A stretch of DNA of 47,251 nt from Bradyrhizobium sp. AUGA SZCCT0176 (GTDB lineage: Bacteria > Pseudomonadota > Alphaproteobacteria > Rhizobiales > Xanthobacteraceae). Made by a program: the position numbers and the translations under genes. Of this stretch, positions 24,138 through 32,731 are shown one piece after another (positions within the stretch are counted from its first letter, which is position 1; each line of letters begins with the position of its first letter). The stretch lies in NCBI RefSeq assembly GCF_018130145.1, contig NZ_JAFCMB010000033.1:1-47251 (forward strand), in the 5' to 3' direction. The notes beneath the pieces were generated by a model. It saw only the letters and a program-made list of their open reading frames with translations, was not told the DNA's origin and did no database searches.

Positions 24138-25415
24138 TTACAGCTTCTCCACCCCGCACCATTCCGCGATGAACAACGCGGTGGCCTTGGTCGATTTGCG
24201 CAGCGAATCCAGATCGACATATTCATTGAAGCCGTGGATCGCCGCGCCGCTGGCGCCGAAGCACAGGCTCGGGATGTTGTAGTTCAGGCCGTAGAACCGC
24301 GTATCGGTCAGGGCCGTGAAGACGAGGTCCTCGACCTTGCCGCCATAGACGGCGCCAAACGCCTTGCCGAAGGCCGCTTCCGGTGCGGCGGAGTCCTTCA
24401 GCTCGTAGCCTTCCGACAGGAAGCCCGACCATTGCACCTCGGGCGGATTGTTGGAGAGGAAGCGGTGATCGCGCGAGGCCGCGGAGACGCATGCCAAAAT
24501 CTCCTTCTGGCAATCCTTGATCGACCAGCCCGGCAGCACGGCAATACGGCAATCGACGTCGCACCACGCCGGCACGCTGGAGGCCCAGTCGCCACCCTTG
24601 ATGATGCCGGGGTTGAAGTTGATCGGATGCGTCAGCGTCTTGAAATGCGGATCGGCCTTGGCGCGCTCGTTCCATTCGGCCTCGAGCTTGCCGATCGCGT
24701 GAACGAGATGATAGGCCGCCATGATCGCATTCGAGCCGGAGCCCGCGTAAGCCACATGCACGGGAACGCCGCGCACCCTCAACCGAAACCAGATCACGCC
24801 GACCTGCGAACGCACCATCTTGCCGCCCGTCGGCTCCGGAATGAAGCAGGCGTCGGCACGGTAGCCGCGCTGCAGGGTCGAGAGCGCGCCGACGCCGGTA
24901 CTCTCCTCCTCGATCACGGACTGAAAGTGAATCCGCGCGGTCGGCCGCAGGCCGGCGGCCTTGATCGCATCGAGCGCATAGAGCGCGCCGATGGTGCCCG
25001 ACTTCATGTCGCAGGCGCCGCGGCCATACATCTTGCCGTCCTTGATCACGGGCGAGAACGGCGGCGTCTCCCACATGTCGAGCGGGCCGGCCGGCACCAC
25101 GTCGCAGTGCCCCTGCAGGATCAGCGATTTGCCGCCATTGGTCGGCGGACGGTAGGTGCCGACCACGGTGCGCGCCTTGGAGAAATCATGCTCGATCGGC
25201 CCGAAGCCGCGCAGGTCCTTCAAATCCTCGACCTCGATATGCCAGTCGTCGACCTCGTAGCCCCGCGCGCGCAGGAGATCGCCGATCATGTCCTGGCACG
25301 GCCCCTCGGCGCCGCGGGTCGAGGGGATCGCGACAAAGTCGCGGGTCGTCGCAAGCTGCGCATCAAAGCCGGCATCGACGGCGTCGAGAATCCTTTGTTG
25401 CGTATCGGTGGTCAT
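24138..25415 (-). CDS. M20-family deacylase/dipeptidase (ArgE/DapE-like)
   Basis: A 425-residue zinc peptidase-like amidohydrolase. Metal and catalytic motifs are GHCDVVP (His and Asp ligands), YGRGACDMKSG (bridging Asp), VIEEESTG (catalytic Glu pair) and PEPTGG. The dimerisation domain lies between, with VHVAYAGSGSNA and HPINFNPGIIKGG. The family deacylates N-acyl amino acids, such as acetylornithine or succinyl-diaminopimelate. The 425-residue length fits the broad ArgE/DapE group annotated in rhizobia rather than the canonical enzymes. GGAG precedes the ATG. The substrate is undetermined. Confidence 0.93.
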   Translation of the reverse strand: MTTDTQQRILDAVDAGFDAQLATTRDFVAIPSTRGAEGPCQDMIGDLLRARGYEVDDWHIEVEDLKDLRGFGPIEHDFSKARTVVGTYRPPTNGGKSLILQGHCDVVPAGPLDMWETPPFSPVIKDGKMYGRGACDMKSGTIGALYALDAIKAAGLRPTARIHFQSVIEEESTGVGALSTLQRGYRADACFIPEPTGGKMVRSQVGVIWFRLRVRGVPVHVAYAGSGSNAIMAAYHLVHAIGKLEAEWNERAKADPHFKTLTHPINFNPGIIKGGDWASSVPAWCDVDCRIAVLPGWSIKDCQKEILACVSAASRDHRFLSNNPPEVQWSGFLSEGYELKDSAAPEAAFGKAFGAVYGGKVEDLVFTALTDTRFYGLNYNIPSLCFGASGAAIHGFNEYVDLDSLRKSTKATALFIAEWCGVEKL

Positions 25416-25471
25416 GCGGCGGCTCCAATCGAAGATTGCAGGTCACGAGAACGAGCCACCCTAGCCCGATC

Positions 25472-26197
25472 TCAGCCGCCGGGGTAATGCAGAAGATGGG
25501 CCTCCCGCAAGGCATCATCGAGCAGACGACCTTCCGAATAGACGCCCAGCGATTCCGGGCGCTCGACACCGTCGAGAAGCCGCGGGCAAGGTTCCGGCGC
25601 GCCGATCACGGTGCGTACCGGAATGCGTTCGGCATAGACAGGCAATGCATAGTCCTCGTCATCGTCGGCGACGCCCTTGCTGCGGACCTTGGCCGACGCC
25701 TGCTCGATCTCCATCGCGATTACAGCGCTTGCCTTGATTTCCTGCTTGGTGCTTTGCCGCAAGGAAGCGGTGCGGTCGGGAAAGAACCGGTCGACCATCG
25801 CAACCAGCGCGCGCGCTTTCTCGTCCGGGTCGGTGACGATGTAGGCGGTGCCGAAGGCCATCACGGCGCGGTAGTCGGCCGAATGGTTGAAGCCGCACCG
25901 TGCGAGCACCAGGCTGTCGAGATGCGCGACCGTCAGGCACACCTTCTGCCCGTCCGACTGGTTCTCCAGCATGCGGCTGGCGCTGCTGCCGTGCCAGTAC
26001 AACTTGCTCCCTTCCCGCCAGAAGAACGTCGGCGTGCAATAGGGCTGGCCGTCGATCACGTAGGAGACGTGACACAGCATCGACGCGTCCAGCAGGCTGT
26101 GGACCGTCGCGTGATCGTAGCGGCCGCGCTCATGGAGGCGCTTGACCCGGTTGCGCGGCGACACGGGATAAGAATCGGCGGTTTCGACTTCGGTCAC
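25472..26197 (-). CDS. Pyridoxamine 5'-phosphate oxidase-fold flavoprotein
   Basis: A 241-residue protein with the split-barrel flavin-binding fold of the PNPOx/NimA-like family. It begins TEVETADSYPVSPRNRVKRLHERGRYD, then LLDASMLCHVSYVIDGQPYCTPTFFWREG and KLYWHGSSASRMLEN. It likely binds FMN, or F420 or haem in some relatives. I chose GTG 26197, which follows AGGA at six bases; a TTG at 26230 would overlap the divergent gene's leader. The divergent neighbour is a MocR/PdxR-type regulator, a common partner of vitamin-B6-related genes, so control by that regulator is likely. Confidence 0.85.
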   Translation of the reverse strand: MTEVETADSYPVSPRNRVKRLHERGRYDHATVHSLLDASMLCHVSYVIDGQPYCTPTFFWREGSKLYWHGSSASRMLENQSDGQKVCLTVAHLDSLVLARCGFNHSADYRAVMAFGTAYIVTDPDEKARALVAMVDRFFPDRTASLRQSTKQEIKASAVIAMEIEQASAKVRSKGVADDDEDYALPVYAERIPVRTVIGAPEPCPRLLDGVERPESLGVYSEGRLLDDALREAHLLHYPGG

Positions 26198-26271
26198 GGC
26201 AGTTCCTGTCAAATCAATCAATGATGACAAGAGTTGTAGCGGCGAATTTGGTCTGCGATAGTGCCAATTCC

Positions 26272-27792
26272 ATGCGAAAAATTCCGACCAATTCTCCTGT
26301 GCCGCCGCGAAAGACCGAGCTGCCGCTCGACCTTTCCGGACCGCATGTGACGCCGCGGGCCTCTTCGCCGCACCGGCTCTATCAGGCGCTTTGCCACGCC
26401 ATCGTCAGCGGCATCGTGAAGCCCGGCGAACCGTTGCCGCCTTCGCGCACCCTGGCAAGCCAGACCGGTTTTCGCCGCAACGCGGTTACGACGGCCTATG
26501 AGCGGCTGATCGCAGACGGGTTTGCGGTCGCGATTGTCGGCTCGGGCACCTTCGTCGCCGCGCGCATCCCCGCGCAGGTGAGCGGCGCCGGCAAGGCCAG
26601 GATCGTCATCGAGACGCCGCCACAAGGCACCCTGTCGCTTGGCTGCACGCATATCGACGACCGGGCCCTGCAGCGCTTCCGGTCCTTTGTCGGGCGGCGG
26701 ATGCGCGCCTTCGGCACCGACCACCTGCACTACGGCGATCCCCGCGGCAGCCGCGAACTTCGCACCGCCATCGGCGATCATCTGTTGTCGGCACGCGGGC
26801 TGCGCTGCGATCCGGACCAGATCATGCTGGCCTCGGGAACCCAGCACGCCCTGCGGATCGTGCTCAGCGCCATTCTCAAGCCGGCCGATCAGGTCTGGTG
26901 CGAGGACCCCGGCTATCCCGCCGCGCGGCGCGCCATCGAGCATTGCGGCTACCGCCCGGCCCCGGTTCCAGTCGACGCATCAGGTTTGATCGTCGCCAAA
27001 GGCCGCACGTCAGCGCCATTGGCGCGCGCGGCCTATGTGACGCCCTCGCACCAGTTTCCACTCGGCGTGCAGATGTCGATGAGCCGCCGCCTGGAACTGC
27101 TCGATTGGGCCAGGGATGCCGATGCCTTCGTGCTGGAAGACGATTACGACAGCGAGTTCAGGTATGACGGCGCGCCATTGCTGTCGCTTGCCGGCATCGA
27201 TCATTTGCAGCGCGTGATCTACATGGGCACGTTTTCAAAGACGCTGTTTCCCGGCTTGCGCATCGGCTATTGCGCGCTGCCCGAGAAGTTGATCGGGCCG
27301 GTGACGACGGCGCGCGCCGCGCTCGACCGCTTTCCCGGCACGCTGCTGGAAGGCGCTGTCGCTGATATGCTGAACTCCGGCGCGTTCGCTGCCAATCTGC
27401 GCAGGGTGCGCGGGCTCTACCGCGAGGCCCGCGACGTGCTGGCCTCGACACTGTCGTCGGCTTCGGAAGGCCGCCTCTCCGTGCCGGTGCCGTCGCAAGG
27501 CCTGCATCTGGTGGCGCGGTTCGATCCGTCGGTCGACGCGCAGGTTGCAGCCCACGCCAAATCCGCGGCCGGCGTCGAAGGCTGGCTGCTGGCGGACACC
27601 TATGCGCGCGCGCGGCCGCTGCCGGGATTTGTGCTGGGATTTGCCGGCCACCCGCTTCCGCAACTGAAAGCGTCGGCCGAGAAACTGGCCAAGGCATCGC
27701 TGGCGGCGATGCGGGACAACCGGAAGCCGGACATCGGCGGAACCGGCAAATCGCGAAGGCCGGCGTCGGCGCGATCCCGATCGGCGCGCTAA
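26272..27792 (+). CDS. MocR/PdxR-type GntR-aminotransferase regulator
   Basis: A regulator of about 506 residues with an N-terminal GntR winged helix (LYQALCHAIVSGIVKPGEPLPPSRTLASQ, about residues 30-100) fused to a class I aminotransferase-like domain. The PLP lysine is in MGTFSKTLFPGLRIGY (Lys323). DDYDSEFRYDG, just before it, is also typical. Such regulators sense pyridoxal phosphate or amino compounds and control adjacent divergent genes. ATG 26272 is preferred because an upstream ATG at 26221 overlaps the divergent gene. The tail is basic and low in complexity (KSRRPASARSRSAR). Confidence 0.93.
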   Translation: MRKIPTNSPVPPRKTELPLDLSGPHVTPRASSPHRLYQALCHAIVSGIVKPGEPLPPSRTLASQTGFRRNAVTTAYERLIADGFAVAIVGSGTFVAARIPAQVSGAGKARIVIETPPQGTLSLGCTHIDDRALQRFRSFVGRRMRAFGTDHLHYGDPRGSRELRTAIGDHLLSARGLRCDPDQIMLASGTQHALRIVLSAILKPADQVWCEDPGYPAARRAIEHCGYRPAPVPVDASGLIVAKGRTSAPLARAAYVTPSHQFPLGVQMSMSRRLELLDWARDADAFVLEDDYDSEFRYDGAPLLSLAGIDHLQRVIYMGTFSKTLFPGLRIGYCALPEKLIGPVTTARAALDRFPGTLLEGAVADMLNSGAFAANLRRVRGLYREARDVLASTLSSASEGRLSVPVPSQGLHLVARFDPSVDAQVAAHAKSAAGVEGWLLADTYARARPLPGFVLGFAGHPLPQLKASAEKLAKASLAAMRDNRKPDIGGTGKSRRPASARSRSAR

Positions 27793-27863
27793 CTTAGCAC
27801 CCTAGGAGAATCGCCGCCGCATCCGCTAAATGCATTGCATAGTCGTCACGATGGAGAAACCCG

Positions 27864-28016
27864 ATGCTTGGCAATCGCAACGTCATGTACCTGATCATCG
27901 GTGTGCTGGTCGTTGCCGTCGGCGTGCTCGGCTACAATCTCTATCAGGCCAAGAAACAGCCCGAGGGCGTGCAGATCAATCTCGGCCCCGACGGGTTGAA
28001 GATCCAGAGCAAGTGA
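27864..28016 (+). CDS. Small single-pass membrane protein (50 residues)
   Basis: A 50-residue protein with one membrane helix (VMYLIIGVLVVAVGVLGYNLY), then the short soluble tail QAKKQPEGVQINLGPDGLKIQSK. GGAG lies seven bases before the ATG. The charged tail with LGPDGLKI suggests a conserved small membrane protein of these bacteria. The next gene begins 12-21 bases downstream, so the two are probably one operon. Confidence 0.75.
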   Translation: MLGNRNVMYLIIGVLVVAVGVLGYNLYQAKKQPEGVQINLGPDGLKIQSK

Positions 28017-28027
28017 GGGAGGCCAAT

Positions 28028-28297
28028 TTGGCGATCATGAAGGCCGTGACGGCCGCGGCTCTTGCACTTCCCGCCGGCCTTGCCCTGTGCCTGCTCGCCT
28101 CACCGGCCGCCGCGCAGCAGGTCGTCCCCAATGAGCGCAACATCTTGGATCTGCGGCTGGGTCAGCGCATCCTTGTCGACGACGGAACATGCCCGGCTGG
28201 ACAGATCAAGGAAGTCTCGGGCTCGCAGATGACGACGTCGGGCGTGCTGCGCGTCCGCAAATGCATTGCGCGCCTGGGGACGAAGCAGAGGCGGTAG
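28028..28297 (+). CDS. Small exported protein with Cys pair
   Basis: From TTG 28028 it is 89 residues; from ATG 28037 it is 86. A signal peptide (MKAVTAAALALPAGLALCLLASPAAA) is followed by a mature domain of about 60 residues, QQVVPNERNILDLRLGQRIL, then DDGTCPAGQIKEVSGS and RVRKCIARLGTKQRR. Two cysteines probably form a disulfide. The LRLGQR-VDDGTCPAGQIKEV pattern resembles the Bradyrhizobium family DUF6719, from memory. GGGAGG is five bases before the TTG, which favours that start. Confidence 0.72.
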   Translation: MAIMKAVTAAALALPAGLALCLLASPAAAQQVVPNERNILDLRLGQRILVDDGTCPAGQIKEVSGSQMTTSGVLRVRKCIARLGTKQRR

Positions 28298-28331
28298 GGC
28301 GTGCACTCATTAAACCGCGATAGTCGCTATC

Positions 28332-29300
28332 TCAGGTAGGCGAGCCTGCCTTCGCGCGAATGGCCATCGACCGCTTGAAAAGCGCGTTGGCATCGGCGTA
28401 GCGGCTCTGATACTTGTAGAGACGGGCCAGGTTTTCCAGGACATCCGCGAGGTCCGGATGGTTTGGGCCGACCGTCTTTTCGAAGGTGGCCACCGACCGC
28501 TTGTAAAGCCGCTCGGCGTCGGCGTTACGGCCCTGTCGCCCATAAACAGCGGCCAGATTGTTCAGCGCCTGCGCAACATCAAGATGGTCGCGACCGAACG
28601 CTTTCTCGGTCACGGCTATCGACCGCTTGAGCAGCCGCTCGGCATCGGCATAACGATGCCGGTTGGTGTAGACATCGGCCAGGTTATTCATCAAAACCGT
28701 GGCGTTCGGATCGCTCGGACCGTGCGACCTCTGGAGAACGGCCAGCCCGCGCTTGAACAGCCGCTCGGCCTGGTCGTATCGACCCTGATTGCTATAGAGA
28801 GCGGCCAGGTTGCTCAGCGCCAGCACGATGTCCGGATCGTCAGGACCGACCGTTTTCTCACGAATGGCGATCGACCGCTTGAGGAGCGGCTCCGCCTCGG
28901 CAAAACGCTCTGTCGTGCGGTAGAGTTCGCCGAGATTATTCAGCACGCTTGCGACTTCGGCATGGTCCGGACCGAGTGTCTTCTCCTTGATAGCCAATGA
29001 GCGCTTGTACAGTGGCTCGGCAACGGCGTATTGACCCAGATTGTAGTGGATCGTGCCCAGGTCATTCAGCGGCATCGCGACCATTGCATCATCGGTACCA
29101 AACTCCTTCTCGCGAATGGCCAGCAACTGCTGGGCCAGCGGAAGCGCTGCCGCGTACTTTCCGACCCGATAAAGTTCCTTGGATTCCTGGTTGAGACGGC
29201 TTGCCTCATCCTGCTCGGCGTAGGATGGCACGATGACTGACAGGCTCAGGGCCAGCGCGGTGACCGCAATGCGGATAGATGCTTTCATGGCCTTCATCAC
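28332..29300 (-). CDS. Exported TPR protein (kinesin-light-chain-like repeats)
   Basis: A 322-residue protein with a signal peptide (SIRIAVTALALSLSVIVPSYA) followed by about six tetratricopeptide repeats of 42 residues. Each has the pattern LNNLAxLYxxQGRYxxAExLxKRSLAIxEKxxGPxHP. The 42-residue period, longer than the 34 of classical TPRs, is the kinesin-light-chain type. The regular 126-bp spacing is also visible in the DNA. Such domains bind protein partners; the partner is unknown. It is predicted to be periplasmic. Confidence 0.9.
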   Translation of the reverse strand: MMKAMKASIRIAVTALALSLSVIVPSYAEQDEASRLNQESKELYRVGKYAAALPLAQQLLAIREKEFGTDDAMVAMPLNDLGTIHYNLGQYAVAEPLYKRSLAIKEKTLGPDHAEVASVLNNLGELYRTTERFAEAEPLLKRSIAIREKTVGPDDPDIVLALSNLAALYSNQGRYDQAERLFKRGLAVLQRSHGPSDPNATVLMNNLADVYTNRHRYADAERLLKRSIAVTEKAFGRDHLDVAQALNNLAAVYGRQGRNADAERLYKRSVATFEKTVGPNHPDLADVLENLARLYKYQSRYADANALFKRSMAIRAKAGSPT

Positions 29301-29506
29301 ATATGCCTCCGTCGCGGTTCTTCCGCGACATACGCGCCTTTTGTGTCTTCAGAGGCCAGAGAGGTTCATACTGACGGGTCACCGCGCAGTTGTCGCCATA
29401 CTGAAACCGACGACGGCAACAGGAGCACGGGCCTGCTTTCAGGCTATTGCGTTTGCACGCCTCGCCGTCCAGCGAAGCTTGAATCAGGAAATTGTAAGCG
29501 ACTTGT

Positions 29507-29752
29507 TTACGTGGCAGCGGCTCGGTTGAAAGACTTGAGAACGAAGAAGGCGCCCGCGCCGTAGACGACTGCATTCACAACCCACGCAACAGCGACGCCC
29601 CAGGCAGACTCCCCTACTATTCCCCAGAAAACGATCGCTGCGGTCAGGCCTGCAAGTCCTAAGCCTGACCAGCCGCTTGTGCTTGGTATGGCCAGAAGTA
29701 CCGACGAGATAACCGCGCCGATCGCCATTGCGATGATAAGCTTCTTCTTCAT
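29507..29752 (-). CDS. Small membrane protein, second of a pair
   Basis: An 81-residue, mostly hydrophobic protein with about three membrane helices (LIIAMAIGAVISSVLLAI, LGLAGLTAAIVFWGIVG and VAVAWVVNAVVYGAGAFFVL). The ATG directly follows the TGA of the upstream small gene (TGAATG), so translation is probably coupled. Function is unknown. The base composition is less GC-rich than its neighbours. Confidence 0.6.
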   Translation of the reverse strand: MKKKLIIAMAIGAVISSVLLAIPSTSGWSGLGLAGLTAAIVFWGIVGESAWGVAVAWVVNAVVYGAGAFFVLKSFNRAAAT

Positions 29753-29935
29753 TCAGACGCCTAGCAATCCGGAAACAATTGCAACGAAGAAAATTGATGC
29801 AAGCCCGAGTACCATGCCTATGGCGACCTTCACCGTAGGCCCGTCGATTTTCTTATCGAGCCAGGTGCCCACCTTCATGAACACGGAATGTGCCCCCGCC
29901 CACAGGAGGTCTTTTATGAATTCGGACAGCAACAT
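29753..29935 (-). CDS. Small membrane protein, first of a pair
   Basis: A 60-residue protein: an amphipathic N-terminus (LLSEFIKDLLWAGAHSVFMK), a charged stretch (TWLDKKIDGPTVK) and a C-terminal membrane helix (VAIGMVLGLASIFFVAIVSGLLGV). Its stop abuts the start of the second gene. No strong ribosome site is seen before the ATG. No family is recognised. Confidence 0.5.
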   Translation of the reverse strand: MLLSEFIKDLLWAGAHSVFMKVGTWLDKKIDGPTVKVAIGMVLGLASIFFVAIVSGLLGV

Positions 29936-30049
29936 GTCACTTAGTCGCGCCGGCCCTGCCGGGGTTCAACTGCCGCCGTCGTAAGCATTCCTGTTGCAAG
30001 TTCCCATACGCGACCATCGATTCGCGCCGTCTCGCCAGCCCGCCGAACC

Positions 30050-31273
30050 TTACCAACTGCCGTATTTGCCGACGATTCCACGCCAAAGGGCGTCGCGCTC
30101 GCGAGCAAATGATTCTTTTCCGACACTGGCGTTCTTGGCCACGGCGGTGATCACCATCACGAGCTTGAGCTCGGGGTCGACAAAGATCGACTGGCCGTAA
30201 ACGCCCAGCAAGGCAAACCTTCGCTTATCGCCGGGGTAAAGCCAGAACTGATAGCCGTATCCGAAATACGGCGTGGCCTTTGCCGGCGCGAACGCCTGGG
30301 GTTGCCGGTGCCAGTCGGTCGCATCCAGCAGATAATCTTTCGGCACGATCTGCTTGCCGCCAATCGCGCCATCATTGGCGAGCAGCATTCCGAGGCGTCC
30401 GTAGTCGCGCAGGGTCGCATTGAAACTGCCCGAGCCGGTTTCGGTGCCGTCGGTGGTCCGCACCCACGTCGCATCGGCCTCTGCGCCCATCGGCTGCCAC
30501 AGCCGCGCGGTCAGATATTCGCTGAGCGTGGTGCCGGTCACCGCGCGAAGCAGCACGGCCAGGATGACGGTCTCGCTGGAGGCATAGTGAAAGCGCGTGC
30601 CCTGCACCGCTTCGCGGGTCTGGAATTGGCGCAGCGCTGATATCGAGCCCTCGCGGTTACGGGCAATCGTGAACCGCGTCAGATCGTCATTGCCGTCGTA
30701 GGCTTCCTTGAACTGCACGCCGGACGACATTCGCAGAACATTGCGTATGGTAGTCTCGCCATAGGGACTGCCCGCGAGCTTTGGCACGTATTTCGAAACC
30801 AGATCGTCCAACGAACCGATCCTGCCTTCGGCAAGCGCCATCCCGACCGCGAGGCTGACGATGGATTTCGCCATCGAATGCGAAACGAAGCGGTCCGCCG
30901 GTTTTCGATCGTATTGGTAGCGCTCGAACAGGATGGTGCGGTCCTTGATGACAAGCAATCCGGTGACGCGCTGGTGGCTGAGAAAATCGTCTAGCGTCCG
31001 GCTCTGGTTTTCGAACCGATAGCCGAGCTTTGCATCGCCGCCGGCTGCGGCAAGCGGCAGCGGAGACACGGCTTTGCTCAGCCTATTATGCGGCAATATC
31101 TCGTCGAGATGGCTGAACGATCCAACCCGCACGCCTTCATCGAAGAACCAGTTGGCGCGGGTGCCGAGCGGGTAATTCCTGGCCTTACCCAGCAGTTCCT
31201 CATCAGGTGCGGCAAAGGCAGGACTTGCCAGCACCACGAGAAGGCATGACAGCAGAATTCGTCCCGGCTGCAT
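30050..31273 (-). CDS. Serine hydrolase, beta-lactamase class C/DD-peptidase fold
   Basis: A 407-residue exported protein (signal MQPGRILLSCLLVVLASPAFA). The catalytic SxxK is HSMAKSIVS. The YxN-equivalent triad element is HYASSET, and a third motif lies in the C-terminal strand region around LGVYGQSIFVDP. The family includes class C beta-lactamases, carboxypeptidases and esterases; such chromosomal relatives are usually esterases or peptidases rather than drug-resistance enzymes. The ATG at 31273 starts the signal peptide; a TTG 30 bases upstream is in frame but unlikely. Confidence 0.9.
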   Translation of the reverse strand: MQPGRILLSCLLVVLASPAFAAPDEELLGKARNYPLGTRANWFFDEGVRVGSFSHLDEILPHNRLSKAVSPLPLAAAGGDAKLGYRFENQSRTLDDFLSHQRVTGLLVIKDRTILFERYQYDRKPADRFVSHSMAKSIVSLAVGMALAEGRIGSLDDLVSKYVPKLAGSPYGETTIRNVLRMSSGVQFKEAYDGNDDLTRFTIARNREGSISALRQFQTREAVQGTRFHYASSETVILAVLLRAVTGTTLSEYLTARLWQPMGAEADATWVRTTDGTETGSGSFNATLRDYGRLGMLLANDGAIGGKQIVPKDYLLDATDWHRQPQAFAPAKATPYFGYGYQFWLYPGDKRRFALLGVYGQSIFVDPELKLVMVITAVAKNASVGKESFARERDALWRGIVGKYGSW

Positions 31274-31413
31274 CGACTGGCTCACGCGCGCGGGTGAACG
31301 CAATCGCGTGCATCCCGGGAATCATCGAACAACCATTGCCTTAACAATCGCTGCCACCGATCTGGCAACGGCTTCGATTCTTGGGAGGTACCGGGGATGA
31401 GCGTCCGAGGATA

Positions 31414-31821
31414 TTAGTTCGACGACGGCTCGAACATGCATTGCAGCGTCGGCTTGGCGATCTTGGTGAAGGTCGGGCCGATTTCGGACTGCTTCGACGC
31501 CGGCACCCAGGCGGTCTCGATCGTGGGCACGCCGGTCTCGCTGATGCCACGCAGCAACGCTTCGCGCAGGTCGTTGTCCTCGACGGTCGCGGCTGCATGA
31601 TCGTGCAAGCAAGTGCAAACGGTTTCGGGATGCGCCCAGCGTCCCACCATGTGGGGTGCGCATTGCCGTACGAACTCACCGCGGGGATCGGGGAGCTTGA
31701 ACATCGAGCCGATCGGCCCCTGCTGGAACCGCATCTGCGCCGTTAACTGGGTTTGGGCCTGGGCTGAAGCGCCCAGCAGGCAGGAAACCAAAATCGCAGC
31801 GGCACCAAAACGTACAAACAT
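31414..31821 (-). CDS. Exported hypothetical protein
   Basis: A 135-residue protein with a signal peptide (VRFGAAAILVSCLLGASAQA, cleavage before QTQL). The mature part is rich in charged residues and has four cysteines: CAPHMVG, CTCLHDH and the C-terminal QCMFEPSSN. The CxC-x(3)-H cluster could bind a metal or form disulfides. AAAGG lies eight bases before the ATG. No family is recognised. Confidence 0.7.
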   Translation of the reverse strand: MFVRFGAAAILVSCLLGASAQAQTQLTAQMRFQQGPIGSMFKLPDPRGEFVRQCAPHMVGRWAHPETVCTCLHDHAAATVEDNDLREALLRGISETGVPTIETAWVPASKQSEIGPTFTKIAKPTLQCMFEPSSN

Positions 31822-31866
31822 ACTGAGCCTTTACCGGCAAATTCTCTTGCGAGCTGTTAGCTGCGC

Positions 31867-32031
31867 TTAGTTGACAGCTGCGACAACGATCGACTGCGGA
31901 GCCGAGGTCGTCACCGGCGCGCCGTTGTAGGAGAAGGTGCCGATGCCGGGCAAGCCCTGATCCGAGGAACCAGCGATCGAGGGACCGGCAAGGATGAAGG
32001 CGAAGGCGAGGATGAAGCTGATGGTCCGCAT
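31867..32031 (-). CDS. Small secreted peptide, paralogue 1 (54 residues)
   Basis: A 54-residue peptide with a signal sequence (MRTISFILAFAFILAGPSIA) and a mature part of about 34 residues beginning GSSDQGLPGIGTFSYNGAPV and ending SIVVAAVN. GGAG lies eight bases before the ATG. It is clearly paralogous to the peptide at 32336-32497: both share GPS-(I/L)-AGS-(S/A)-D, PG-(I/V)-GTF-(S/T)-Y-x-G and PV-x-T-x-AP. Function is unknown. It lies just past the stop of nothing obvious and 45 bases upstream (in coding sense) of the 31414 gene, so the two may be co-transcribed. Confidence 0.75.
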   Translation of the reverse strand: MRTISFILAFAFILAGPSIAGSSDQGLPGIGTFSYNGAPVTTSAPQSIVVAAVN

Positions 32032-32049
32032 TTGACTATCTCCGGTTTG

Positions 32050-32330
32050 GGTGCCGGCGTCCCCGCCGTTTCGTTGGCAGAGTGATAACCAACGGCTGTT
32101 TCCAGATATCTGCGCCAGAAGCGGAAAATGGTTTCATCGCGGGGGTGAATTGTTTCGTCGGCCCGCCGGGACGAAACATTGGCGAGAAAAATCCAATAAT
32201 TTCAATATAGTGATCAATGGCTGGACAGAGGTACAGGTCACCTGAGAGCCGGGACCATTCTACTTTGCATGGGGTTGTTTTCGCGATTTTGAGTCTGGGC
32301 CCTGCCGCGTACCGCCGAAGAGAGGCGAAA
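32050..32330. other. Intergenic region between the two peptide genes
   Basis: No gene is supported in this stretch. A 9-bp inverted repeat (TGTTTCGTC at 32151-32159 with its complement at 32170-32178) may be an operator or terminator for the upstream peptide gene. The AT-rich tract around 32190-32215 could hold a promoter for the 31867 peptide. Confidence 0.4.
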
Positions 32331-32335
32331 CTGCC

Positions 32336-32497
32336 TCACTCGCTGTCGACGGCGCTCAAATCGGGTGCGGGTGTCACCACCGGCGAACCGCAATAGGTGA
32401 ACGTCCCCACCCCAGGCATGTCGCGATCAGCGCTGCCGGCCAGCGACGGGCCGGTCAGGACGACAACCAGGGCAATTATGCAGCTGAGGGCGCGCAT
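32336..32497 (-). CDS. Small secreted peptide, paralogue 2 (53 residues)
   Basis: A 53-residue peptide: signal MRALSCIIALVVVLTGPSLA, mature GSADRDMPGVGTFTYCGSPV and a tail ending SAVDSE. GGAG is nine bases before the ATG. Length, signal and mature-core pattern match paralogue 1, while the tail is acidic here and hydrophobic there. Only this copy has a cysteine in the mature part (Cys36). The third positions differ widely while the protein pattern is kept, which argues that both are genuine coding genes. Confidence 0.75.
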   Translation of the reverse strand: MRALSCIIALVVVLTGPSLAGSADRDMPGVGTFTYCGSPVVTPAPDLSAVDSE

Positions 32498-32731
32498 CGG
32501 GTGTGTCTCCATTCACCATCTGGCGATGAGACGCCCCTAACGGTCGGCGGGTTCGACGCCGTCGCAAGTTCTTCATCCAAGTTCTTAATCATTGTCTGGT
32601 GAATAGGCCGCAGCGCAGCAAACTCAACTGTGAACCGAAGCGTCGGTCCGACCGACTCACGCAACACCCGTGCAACTTTTCCCGTTGGTTCGGCGTTGTT
32701 CTCGTTCATCATCCAACAAAGGATAGCCGTC

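Noticed and set aside
28340..29200. 126-bp periodic repeat as a CRISPR-like array
   Set aside because: The period encodes 42-residue TPR units in one open frame; the repeats are diverged coding sequence.
29916..29984. Plus-strand 22-residue frame with a perfect AGGAGGT
   Set aside because: It lies inside the minus-strand membrane gene and is too short to support; the ribosome site is probably chance.
30050..31273. Antibiotic-resistance class C beta-lactamase
   Set aside because: SxxK is present, but the YxN and KTG motifs are not canonical; a chromosomal esterase or peptidase is more likely.
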